IMG/VR virus record: IMGVR_UViG_3300037116_000074
Span: 1 to 64,000 of that record
Length of the DNA stretch: 64,000 nt
From: a virus
Reading direction: 5' to 3' (one strand)
Below the pieces are notes generated by a model. That model was not told the origin of the DNA. It searched no databases and saw only the letters and a list, made by a program, of their open reading frames with translations. Made by a program: the position numbers and the translations under genes. Positions 51,309 through 58,093 of the stretch are shown in pieces. How positions within the stretch are numbered: position 1 is the first letter of the stretch; each line of letters starts with the position of its first letter.

Positions 51309-51824
51309 ATGCGTAATATCAATACATGCACATCCACAAATAATATCGCCAGAGCTGCTATTGATGATGGAAGAACGATAGATCTCATTGTAGCTCAGAA
51401 GCAAACGCATGCTTATGGTCGTAATCAGGATACTAAGTGGTATTCACCAGCAGGTGCTGGTATCTATATGTCAATCATAGTGCGGGAACCTAAGGGATAC
51501 TTAGTTACGGAAGACTGGTTTATCACAGAACGTATCGGGCATGCGCTGAAATGGAGTTTACGGACATTAACGCGATTGAATATCGAACAACGCGGAGTGA
51601 ATGATCTATTTGTAGATAATCGTAAAGTCGGTGGGGTACTATGTGAGATACATAAGGGATATCTAATTATAGGAATTGGTATTAATTTGTTCAGACCGAA
51701 GCGTGTTCCAGCGCCATATAACAAAACGGCTATCTGGTTGGATGAATTATTGCGGGCTGATGCAATCAGTGTGAAATATTACATAGATTCAATATTAAAT
51801 GAAGTCGTGAGGCTGGTAGTATAA
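51309..51824 (+). CDS. Biotin protein ligase homologue (BirA/LplA-LipB superfamily)
   Basis: 171 residues from ATG 51309 (GTGGAGG upstream). Catalytic-domain elements in order: TSTNNIARA (8-16), QKQTHAYGRN (30-39, the Q-T and GR of the biotinyl-AMP loop), W44 with YSPAGAGIYMSI (45-56), VNDLF (97-101; ND of KWPND), RKVGGVLCEI (105-114; K106 matches the BirA catalytic Lys), YLIIGIGINLF (118-128). There is no N-terminal HTH repressor domain. The GRGRRG loop and KW of KWPND are altered, so activity needs testing. With the biotin acceptor at 46789 it forms a candidate phage biotinylation pair. Confidence 0.82.
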   Translation: MRNINTCTSTNNIARAAIDDGRTIDLIVAQKQTHAYGRNQDTKWYSPAGAGIYMSIIVREPKGYLVTEDWFITERIGHALKWSLRTLTRLNIEQRGVNDLFVDNRKVGGVLCEIHKGYLIIGIGINLFRPKRVPAPYNKTAIWLDELLRADAISVKYYIDSILNEVVRLVV

Positions 51825-51825
51825 G

Positions 51826-52080
51826 ATGCCGTACATCGAAAAACTAATGCGCAATGCAATTTTGCATCACACACTAGATGAGCTATGTGATGAAACGTGG
51901 ACGGATGGAGAAATCAATTATATGATTTCTATTTTACTGAAACGACAATTTTTTAATAACAAATGCTATGCAACTGCTAACAAATTAATTGGAGCAGTGG
52001 AATGTGCTAAACAAGAGTTTATTCGGCGATACTTGAATGCAATGGAGGATGAAAAGATAATCCAGAATGGCGACATCTAA
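51826..52080 (+). CDS. Hypothetical protein
   Basis: 84 residues, helical, acidic; follows the ligase by one base, so co-translated. Unknown. Confidence 0.65.
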   Translation: MPYIEKLMRNAILHHTLDELCDETWTDGEINYMISILLKRQFFNNKCYATANKLIGAVECAKQEFIRRYLNAMEDEKIIQNGDI

Positions 52081-52153
52081 TTGCTTATATTGTCAACTTT
52101 GTAAGAATTGTCATTTTGAAGAATATGATTTTAATCGTAGGAGGGATATCTAA
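52067..52153 (+). CDS. Cys-rich microprotein (possible zinc knuckle)
   Basis: 28 residues with four Cys at two-residue spacing (CLYCQLCKNC) and FEEYDFNRRRD, reminiscent of the first ribbon of the HNH family. Overlaps the previous gene by 14 bases. May be a remnant or a real peptide. Confidence 0.35.
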   Translation: MATSNCLYCQLCKNCHFEEYDFNRRRDI

Positions 52154-52155
52154 TC

Positions 52156-52314
52156 ATGGAAAATTGTACAAAATTTGCTGTTTGCTGGAATGATTATAGT
52201 AAAGTAGATCCTAATCAACGCGAATACTTCGAAACTATTGAAGATGCTATAGAATTTATAGCCAATGCTCCGGAAGATCTCCAGAAGTTCATGGTTATTA
52301 GGGAGTGCTATTAA
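52156..52314 (+). CDS. Small hypothetical protein
   Basis: 52 residues, ribosome site TAGGAGGG; TAATG overlap with the next gene. Acidic (YFETIEDAIEFIANAPEDLQ). Unknown. Confidence 0.6.
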   Translation: MENCTKFAVCWNDYSKVDPNQREYFETIEDAIEFIANAPEDLQKFMVIRECY

Positions 52315-52898
52315 TGCGTGGTCGGCCGCTAAAAGTAATTGAATATCCCTTGAAGGAGTGTTTGGACTGTCATTACCGCAAGCCTTTGGATGATTTTGTT
52401 TGCTCCAGGTATAAATACGAAACGGTTTGTCGAATATACTACAGTTCGTTTTGTAGACATTGTGGCCGCTTGCGCCATGCAGAGACAATTCGAACACCTG
52501 AATCCATCACTAGGTTTCGAAAAAACTACAGAGCCAAGCAGAAGGCTAGAAATGGATGTTATACATGTGGAGTTAAGTTAGCCCAAACCCCGCCCAATCT
52601 ATGTGTTGGGTGTTATGTATCTGCGTGGATGTATAAGAATAAGCATTATATGAGGGTGCAGTATAAGGCAGTTCAGACGGTTCAAGCTAGTTTGACAGAC
52701 CTGTTGTCATTACCTGGATCTCATAAGTACCCGGAATACAGGTTGATGCTGAAAATCCCGCCTTCTGTTAAGTTGAATTTAATATTAACAGCTAATGATT
52801 TCTTCTGGACAGATAAGCGTCCAAAGCATAGAATACTTAATTATGATAAAGCCACATGGGCACAGCGGTTTAAGAAAAAGGAATTGGTGTTATGTTAG
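52314..52898 (+). CDS. Zinc-ribbon protein related to the HNH family, HNH core not evident
   Basis: 194 residues from ATG 52314 (GGGAG eight bases upstream). N-terminal ribbons CLDCHYRKPLDDFVCSR, CRHCGRLRH, CYTCGVKL match the HNH copies at 34602-38003. The C-terminal half lacks the DHK and NLQW blocks (instead KIPPSVKLNLILTANDFFW). Probably a family member that lost or diverged its nuclease core, or a DNA-binding regulator. Opens with RGRP, an AT-hook-like start. Confidence 0.65.
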   Translation: MRGRPLKVIEYPLKECLDCHYRKPLDDFVCSRYKYETVCRIYYSSFCRHCGRLRHAETIRTPESITRFRKNYRAKQKARNGCYTCGVKLAQTPPNLCVGCYVSAWMYKNKHYMRVQYKAVQTVQASLTDLLSLPGSHKYPEYRLMLKIPPSVKLNLILTANDFFWTDKRPKHRILNYDKATWAQRFKKKELVLC

Positions 52899-53095
52899 AA
52901 GAAGATCCGTATACAGTTGTGTGGACAAAGAAAGAGCTTATCGATAACTTGAATAAGATTGCCAAGCAGTATGGGTTCGATGATTACGTAGGTTTGCAAG
53001 GCTATATTCATAATCTGAAGTCATTAGATTGTTTAAAAGCGCCACTATTATTAACGGCTGAAAGTTGTTTTCACTTATTAGGTGAACAATGCTAA
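52892..53095 (+). CDS. Small hypothetical protein
   Basis: 67 residues, helical, overlaps both neighbours by seven bases. Unknown. Confidence 0.6.
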   Translation: MLEEDPYTVVWTKKELIDNLNKIAKQYGFDDYVGLQGYIHNLKSLDCLKAPLLLTAESCFHLLGEQC

Positions 53096-53328
53096 GAGTC
53101 ACAGTAGAACTATTTCCCCACGGACAAGTTAAGCGCGGCATAATACTCAGTCAGGTGTTTATTACAAATGATGGTAGTGGTACACCGAAGCTGGGTAATT
53201 ATCATGTGACGGATAGTGTTCATAGTATTGGAGTGGCGGGACATGCTAGGGCGAAGAATGTCTTATCATTGGTGGGTAAGGCTTTGATGAAGTTAGCAAG
53301 AACAAAGGTGGCTGTATATGAATCATAG
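53089..53328 (+). CDS. Small hypothetical protein
   Basis: 79 residues, beta-rich then helical (VELFPHGQVKRGIILSQVFI). Overlaps the next gene by 11 bases. Unknown. Confidence 0.6.
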   Translation: MLRVTVELFPHGQVKRGIILSQVFITNDGSGTPKLGNYHVTDSVHSIGVAGHARAKNVLSLVGKALMKLARTKVAVYES

Positions 53329-53608
53329 TCCGGAGCCGTGGTCTATCGGTGGGGAGTGTTGGGTTATGCCTGATGGGGTTGATCTGAATAATAATATTTC
53401 AGGTGATGATGGATTATCGGTTTGTAGGGATATATTGCAACCCAATGCTGAGCGTATCGTGGCTTGTGTAAATGCCTGTCGGGGCATACCAACAAAGCAT
53501 TTGGAGGAAGTAATTTGGACTGGCAAAAGACAATATGCGGATGAGTATCAACGTGCGGTTCGATTTGGGCTTAAGTATGACCCCTTTCCTGAAGAGCAGG
53601 GAGAATGA
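53318..53608 (+). CDS. Conserved hypothetical phage protein (EPW...VACVNAC type)
   Basis: 96 residues. HSPEPWSIGGE at the N-terminus and NAERIVACVNACRGIP in the middle form a signature of a widespread phage protein of unknown function. Last gene before the long noncoding region. Confidence 0.75.
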   Translation: MNHSPEPWSIGGECWVMPDGVDLNNNISGDDGLSVCRDILQPNAERIVACVNACRGIPTKHLEEVIWTGKRQYADEYQRAVRFGLKYDPFPEEQGE

Positions 53609-53832
53609 ACTGGTGACATTTTGTAACCAACTGGCTTGTCGGGGAAAGTGTCGGGATTAGATGGGACCCGAAACGTAATCAGGAGTTCGGTTTCGAAGTT
53701 TTTTGAAAATTTTACTATGACCACCCTAAACGGATTTCGATTTTCCAAATAAAAGTTTTTTCAAAAATAAGGGACCCGAACGTTGTTCTGGGACCCCCTC
53801 CCACCTGTGAGAAGCTGCATATAAGTGACCTA

Positions 53833-53859
53833 CCCCCCCCCTCCCCGTACCCCTAACCC
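53833..53859 (-). other. G-quadruplex-forming motif
   Basis: The minus strand reads GGG-TTA-GGGG-TAC-GGGG-A-G9: four G-runs of three or more with short loops. Confidence 0.55.
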
Positions 53860-54112
53860 GCACTGCGCCAGGCTATCAGCTCACCATACACCACATATGG
53901 TGGCATACATACGCATACCATACAGCACACATATGTATACATAGCTATATATAACTGTGTTAAGACACAGCACACAGCGTTACCTATACAGTAACGTTAC
54001 ATGCTGTCACTTAACTACTACTATGTGTACATATGTGACGTACAATGCTTAATAACTGTTGGCTATGCAGTGGTGCATGAGATGATAATCATATACACAC
54101 GGGGACAATACA

Positions 54113-54223
54113 ATGATTAACTTACTACTATCTATATTAAGCAGGCTATTATACAAGCCCGCATGCAAGCAAGGGGTATGCTCTACCACATGGCGACCTA
54201 TTGAACCCACGCTTAAACGCTAA
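54113..54223 (+). CDS. Possible small amphipathic peptide
   Basis: 36 codons, ATG 54113 with GGGGA ten bases upstream (MINLLLSILSRLLYKPACK...). It is the only plausible ORF in the origin region and overlaps a tandem repeat; may be spurious. Confidence 0.25.
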   Translation: MINLLLSILSRLLYKPACKQGVCSTTWRPIEPTLKR

Positions 54224-54242
54224 TCACCCACGCTTAAACGCT
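54206..54242 (+). repeat. Tandem 16-bp repeat, 21-bp period
   Basis: CCCACGCTTAAACGCT occurs exactly at 54206-54221 and 54227-54242. A partial copy (GGGCTTAAACGT) lies at 54842-54853. Two-turn spacing suits protein binding on one DNA face. Confidence 0.7.
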
Positions 54243-54325
54243 GATTACCAAGTGGTCATGCTGGCAGGGATGCTAGAGTGCGGGGCAGTACCGCAAGCAG
54301 CGAACATATAAAATGTAACGTTATT

Positions 54326-54351
54326 GCCGGATATCTATCAAGATATCTGGC
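54326..54351. repeat. Inverted repeat, possible operator or hairpin
   Basis: GCCGGATATCT, four-base loop, AGATATCTGGC: 11-bp arms with one G-T mismatch. Confidence 0.6.
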
Positions 54352-54441
54352 ATATGCGTTACATAAGAGGGCACTTGTACATATTGGTTGTCAAGTGCTG
54401 TACAAAGTGGGTAGGTTTGTATCAATTAAGGTAAACTATGC

Positions 54442-54472
54442 CACTTGACAAGTGTGCGTATTGTCGACAATA
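54442..54472. promoter_or_regulatory. Two adjacent palindromes, putative operators
   Basis: CACTTGACAAGTG (54442-54454) and TATTGTCGACAATA (54459-54472) are perfect palindromes four bases apart. A third CACTTG/CAAGTG pair lies at 54371-54398. Typical size for dimeric repressor sites. Confidence 0.5.
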
Positions 54473-54486
54473 TGAATGAAATATGC

Positions 54487-54515
54487 CTTATTGAGAATAG
54501 GTCTTATTGAGAATA
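54487..54515 (+). repeat. Tandem 13-bp direct repeat
   Basis: CTTATTGAGAATA at 54487-54499 and 54503-54515, period 16. Confidence 0.65.
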
Positions 54516-54548
54516 ACTTATGCGAAAAAGGGGCAAAAAGGGGCTGCA

Positions 54549-54839
54549 CAAAGATCCGCACAAATAATGCGCACAGTAGTATATAAGTGACATATTAAAG
54601 CGCGAAAGCGCCACGGGCTGGCAAAGTAGAAAGAATTAGGGTAAATGTAGAGTAGTGGAATAAGTGAGAATGTGCGGATCTTTGGGTATATTAGTGTTTA
54701 TATTACATTAAGTCTCTTTTTTCTTTACATAGTACTATAGTAATAATGCGCACAATGCGCACATTAATGCTGGCAACAGTACATATATGGGCAATACAAG
54801 AATGTGCGCATTATTTAAAGTACTGCACAATAGCGCACA
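54549..54839. repeat. Iteron cluster (AATAATGCGCACA) with 14-bp inverted repeat
   Basis: AATAATGCGCACA occurs exactly at 54563-54575 and 54742-54754. A shorter overlapping copy is at 54754-54763, an inverted copy at 54803-54815, and a variant (AATAGCGCACA) at 54829-54839. CAAAGATCCGCACA at 54549-54562 is perfectly inverted at 54671-54684. Iterons of this kind bind replication initiators or repressors. Confidence 0.7.
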
Positions 54840-54860
54840 AAGGGCTTAAACGTAATTAAA

Positions 54861-54888
54861 TTGATTAAATTCATTTATTAAGTATAAT
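54861..54888 (+). promoter_or_regulatory. Promoter for the 54895 gene (leaderless)
   Basis: TTGATT (54861-54866), 16 bases, TATAAT (54883-54888). The predicted start coincides with the ATG at 54895, and no ribosome site exists. Confidence 0.6.
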
Positions 54889-54894
54889 TTTCAT

Positions 54895-55350
54895 ATGAAT
54901 ACTTCAATTCAGTTAAAACTATTACCCATAGCTTATCTATTAACCCTAATATCATTACCTATAAGTTATGCTGCTCCGATATCTGGCTATGTATCTAATG
55001 ATCCCGCGCTGTGTAAACAAATAGCAGTACCAGATAAGCGATGTCCTATTAAGACAGGTAAGTTATCAGTCACTCAGATAAGGGGCTTCATTGGCATACG
55101 TTACGAATATGCGACAGGTAGAATAACTTACGAATATCCCGAAACAGATCTACGTCACTTTGATATTCATGTTGGTGACTATATTGTTAAAATTGAAAAG
55201 GAATTATATCAGCCATGTCGCATGACAAATATCGTTCTCTATCCTGCCGGTTTTATACTTTCATTAACAATTCGAACTAAAGAAGGGAAAATCAGAACTA
55301 TTCCCGTGAAATTAATACCTATGAGTAATTTTAAGCAGGATGACTCATGA
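54895..55350 (+). CDS. Exported PDZ-like protein
   Basis: 151 residues. Leader LLPIAYLLTLISLPISYAAP. The mature C-terminal part shows the same PDZ-like order as 48813: GFIGIRYEYATGRITYEYPE, then FDIHVGDYIVKIEKE, then a helix and FILSLTIRTKEGKIRTIPVK. An N-terminal Cys pair (ALCKQIAVPDKRC) may form a disulfide, fitting a periplasmic location. First gene of the right-hand early block and predicted to be leaderless. Confidence 0.65.
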   Translation: MNTSIQLKLLPIAYLLTLISLPISYAAPISGYVSNDPALCKQIAVPDKRCPIKTGKLSVTQIRGFIGIRYEYATGRITYEYPETDLRHFDIHVGDYIVKIEKELYQPCRMTNIVLYPAGFILSLTIRTKEGKIRTIPVKLIPMSNFKQDDS

Positions 55351-55460
55351 ATAACATAATAGAACATCTTCCCAGCCCTTGTATTCAATTTAAACAGTAT
55401 TAGGTAGACCTCTATCAAGCAGTCAATCATATCGTGCCTTTAACGGGCAGTTAGCTCACC

Positions 55461-55500
55461 TATGCGTAATTACGCATAACCCATTAATACTTACGCATAA
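55461..55500. promoter_or_regulatory. 18-bp perfect palindrome plus extra half-site (operator)
   Basis: TATGCGTAATTACGCATA (55461-55478) followed by TTACGCATAA (55491-55500), upstream of the 55593 gene. Likely repressor site. Confidence 0.55.
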
Positions 55501-55592
55501 TCATTAAGTTATAAGCTATCAATCATTAATATTGCTTGCAATGTAGACTTGGATACTACATAGTGGATATACGTCACTAAGGAGTAGACAAC

Positions 55593-55784
55593 ATGAAAAC
55601 AAAAGCAATCGCCGTATTAGGCAGACCTACTAATGTCAGCGTAATAGCTAGACAAGAAATGTATGAACATAAGCAGCACATAAAGGGCTTGGAAAATAGA
55701 ATTGAAGTTCTAACAATGCACATGAGAGATAACGATAAGCTAATAACACTAGCCGATAACTATAGATCTAGAACCATTGGATAA
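55593..55784 (+). CDS. Small hypothetical early protein
   Basis: 63 residues with a helical, possibly coiled-coil C-terminal half (HIKGLENRIEVLTMHMRDND). Ribosome site AAGGAG. Unknown. Confidence 0.6.
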   Translation: MKTKAIAVLGRPTNVSVIARQEMYEHKQHIKGLENRIEVLTMHMRDNDKLITLADNYRSRTIG

Positions 55785-55880
55785 TCAATTGATGACAACT
55801 AATAATGCCTAGGGCAGTGATGTAATGTTACTGCCCTTATTATTACGATATGTAAACAGATTATTAACTAATCACCATGT

Positions 55881-55910
55881 AAGCATAGCCGCTTGATATA
55901 ACAGAAGTAT
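55881..55910 (+). promoter_or_regulatory. Phage early promoter motif, copy 1
   Basis: AAGCA-N2-GC-N3-TTGATATAACAG-N-A-N-TAT. The same spaced motif recurs at 57486-57515. TATAAC is the -10; the conserved AAGCA replaces a normal -35. Followed by the 55934 gene. Confidence 0.55.
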
Positions 55911-55933
55911 CGAAGCAATGAGGTGCAACAAAC

Positions 55934-56020
55934 ATGAAAGACTTAAGCTTACAAGCAATTTTAGACCGATACTTACTACAAATAGAATCAAACTGGTTAA
56001 TCAGTAAAGCAGGCATATAA
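55934..56020 (+). CDS. Short peptide gene
   Basis: 28 residues, amphipathic helix (MKDLSLQAILDRYLLQIESN...). First after the early promoter motif, TAATG-coupled to the next gene. Ribosome site GAGGTG. Confidence 0.45.
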   Translation: MKDLSLQAILDRYLLQIESNWLISKAGI

Positions 56021-56304
56021 TGCTATCAACAGGACTACAACAAAGCGGCAAGCAAGGTTATATTAACCTAGTTGAACAATTAGAGACTGCAAAATTAGCA
56101 TTAGATAATGCCGCTAGTATTGTCTACACATCTGATTCTCAATTTATATTCGATAAATACCATACTGTATTACATAATTTAGCTTGCGACGTCGCTAGTA
56201 TTAGCGGCGCAATGGATAGATTAGGCTATCGGTCTGATACCGATATTACTCATATAGCCATTGGCGGTATGGATCGTAGTACATGGGAACACCTACGCAA
56301 ATAA
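56020..56304 (+). CDS. Hypothetical early protein
   Basis: 94 residues, mainly helical (YINLVEQLETAKLALDNAAS). Not recognised. Confidence 0.65.
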   Translation: MLSTGLQQSGKQGYINLVEQLETAKLALDNAASIVYTSDSQFIFDKYHTVLHNLACDVASISGAMDRLGYRSDTDITHIAIGGMDRSTWEHLRK

Positions 56305-56316
56305 GAGGTTATTAAC

Positions 56317-56508
56317 ATGCTCACACATGAATACATTAAACAAGAGTTCGAACAAGTTCAAAGCCTAGGCTGTAATCCAGAACGCGAATTATATTTAGAT
56401 TTTTTTAAAGCAGTCAGCACTAAGCAGGATGACTTAGCCAATACATTAGGCGCTCTATTGAAAGTGCAACAATTACTATGCTTAGATGAATATGTTATAA
56501 GGAGTTAA
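56317..56508 (+). CDS. Hypothetical early protein
   Basis: 63 residues, helical, acidic; ribosome site AAGAGG. Not recognised. Confidence 0.6.
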   Translation: MLTHEYIKQEFEQVQSLGCNPERELYLDFFKAVSTKQDDLANTLGALLKVQQLLCLDEYVIRS

Positions 56509-56512
56509 GAAT

Positions 56513-56683
56513 ATGAAAACAATTTGCCTACTCAAAGCAAACAACCATTGGATTACTATAAAAGAATTATTAGGTACATATCTAATATTCTTGAATGATC
56601 AACAGTTTGATATGCCCTTCATAGACCGTATGGATGCTTTTATAAGTGCCACTAGATTACAGAAAATACTATTAAGAAAATAA
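56513..56683 (+). CDS. Hypothetical early protein
   Basis: 56 residues (MKTICLLKANNHWITIKELL...); ribosome site AAGGAG. Not recognised. Confidence 0.55.
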   Translation: MKTICLLKANNHWITIKELLGTYLIFLNDQQFDMPFIDRMDAFISATRLQKILLRK

Positions 56684-56692
56684 GAGGATATT

Positions 56693-57088
56693 ATGTTGGT
56701 TAGAATTATTGCTCTATTGATTATCTTCAGTTTAGTTCATCTACCAGCGCTAGCGGATTTTATTACTACCGCTAATCCAAAATGGATTGGTGTTAGTGTA
56801 AGAATATCATCAGATGCATGTAATGGTCATAATGATACCATAGCGGTCAAAACGATAGATTCGTTCACTGAGATTCTTATGGCTAGTCAATGCCATGATG
56901 ATAATCATGTAAAACAATTATTTGCGCAAGGTCACGCTATGCTATTAGCCCCTAATACACTAGGTATTGTGGAAGGCGTACAGGGTAGTTGCTATTATGT
57001 TTATATTGGTACTGGACAATGGGCACATCAATATGTATGGATTCTGGATAATGGTCATCCCCTGCACACATTTAAAATATATCAATAA
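56693..57088 (+). CDS. Exported hypothetical protein
   Basis: 131 residues with a clear signal peptide (MLVRIIALLIIFSLVHLPAL, cut near ALA-D). Mature part with three Cys (DACNG, SQCHDD, GSCYYVYIG) and aromatic residues. No PDZ motif or known enzyme signature. Adds to the exported protein set of the phage. Confidence 0.65.
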   Translation: MLVRIIALLIIFSLVHLPALADFITTANPKWIGVSVRISSDACNGHNDTIAVKTIDSFTEILMASQCHDDNHVKQLFAQGHAMLLAPNTLGIVEGVQGSCYYVYIGTGQWAHQYVWILDNGHPLHTFKIYQ

Positions 57089-57097
57089 GGAGTACTC

Positions 57098-57454
57098 ATG
57101 CTAGCCGATAGTTACTTACATCCAGATCAACGACGACGCGACAGAGAAGCCGCTAGTCAACAACCAGTTAATCGCGCCGTTTATCTAGGCAATGATCAAA
57201 CGGGTATGTCAGCGCATTACAATAATGTTGCCGTCAATACATTCGATGAATTGAAGCCTGTTATCCACCGCAATACTACCTGGCACACATTACCAGCATT
57301 GCAAGCGTTAAGACCTAATGGCCCTAGAATGAGCGATCTTGTACGTAGTGATAAACGCGCCAACTTTTGGGAAGCATATAAAGACTTACGCTATGCGGGC
57401 TTATCGCGCAGAAAAACGTTATTGTATATCTTAGAACATGGGACTAGTGAATAA
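57098..57454 (+). CDS. Hypothetical early protein
   Basis: 118 residues, Arg-rich; C-terminal NFWEAYKDLRYAGLSRRKTL could be a helix-turn-helix-like basic segment. Not recognised. Confidence 0.6.
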   Translation: MLADSYLHPDQRRRDREAASQQPVNRAVYLGNDQTGMSAHYNNVAVNTFDELKPVIHRNTTWHTLPALQALRPNGPRMSDLVRSDKRANFWEAYKDLRYAGLSRRKTLLYILEHGTSE

Positions 57455-57485
57455 TGATTTACAAAACTATATTAATACACACATA

Positions 57486-57515
57486 AAGCAATGCACTTTG
57501 ATATAACAGTAATAT
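57486..57515 (+). promoter_or_regulatory. Phage early promoter motif, copy 2
   Basis: AAGCA (57486-57490) and TTGATATAACAG (57498-57509), with the same 12-base offset as copy 1; precedes the 57535 gene. Confidence 0.55.
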
Positions 57516-57534
57516 AGACAAAAGGGATACGATA

Positions 57535-57741
57535 ATGAAAACTAAAATATATTCTATCCAATCGGTATGGACTGGATCATATGAAAAGGAATTATGTCAA
57601 GCACATAAAGCACCATATAAAGCCGATCAATTTCTATTGGCTGAATGTGATCTATTAGAACCAAAAGGAATGTGTGAAGATTGTGAATTAGAAATTGTCG
57701 AAACAAACTATATCAAACGCATATGTGGGACATTAGATTAA
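57535..57741 (+). CDS. Small Cys-containing early protein
   Basis: 68 residues with paired Cys (CDLLEPKGMCEDCELE) that may bind zinc. Ribosome site AAGGG. Unknown. Confidence 0.6.
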   Translation: MKTKIYSIQSVWTGSYEKELCQAHKAPYKADQFLLAECDLLEPKGMCEDCELEIVETNYIKRICGTLD

Positions 57742-57755
57742 AGGGGATTATAGAA

Positions 57756-58091
57756 ATGATTACTAATAAAATTACTCAAGAAATAGATACCATAGCGCTA
57801 GATGATTTACGTTTATTCATTGATAATGAAGCAACTTTACATCATAATCGCGTGGTGCCAATGATAAAAAACGTAGCACGTAAGCTCAAAAATGGTACTT
57901 ATGATGCTAACTTAGCTCCAAAATTATGGATATATTTAGTTGACGCTGGCATTGAACTATATATTAAAGACTTTGGTGGCAATAAGAAAATGTTCCCCAA
58001 ACCCTTGCGCTACGAATTAGCTAAACAATATGCCGAATATTATTTAGAAGAAATTAAATTAGGTAATTACAGTATGTTATTAGGTGAATAA
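57756..58091 (+). CDS. Hypothetical early protein
   Basis: 111 residues from ATG 57756 (AGGGG upstream). All-helical, with LAKQYAEYYLEEIKLG at the end. Resembles small phage proteins of unknown function. Confidence 0.65.
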   Translation: MITNKITQEIDTIALDDLRLFIDNEATLHHNRVVPMIKNVARKLKNGTYDANLAPKLWIYLVDAGIELYIKDFGGNKKMFPKPLRYELAKQYAEYYLEEIKLGNYSMLLGE

Positions 58092-58093
58092 TC

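Larger units (their letters stand above)
53609..54894. other. Noncoding 1.3-kb region, candidate replication origin and control region
   Basis: No convincing gene in either strand. It holds direct repeats GGGACCCGAA (53663, 53771) and a C-run forming a minus-strand G-quadruplex motif (53833-53859). Further downstream are clustered palindromes, two tandem-repeat pairs and iteron-like AATAATGCGCACA elements. It separates the two plus-strand early operons. Composition is locally repetitive (many ACATATG/GTAAC words). Best reading: origin plus early promoters. Confidence 0.55.

Noticed and set aside
53609-54894. Hidden genes, transposon or tRNA in the long gap
   Set aside because: No long ORF, no terminal inverted repeats with a transposase, no tRNA-like arms seen; only the 36-codon ORF at 54113 is marginal.
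55347-55403. 18-codon ORF after the exported PDZ gene
   Set aside because: Only 18 residues, no ribosome site beyond stop-start overlap; not supported.
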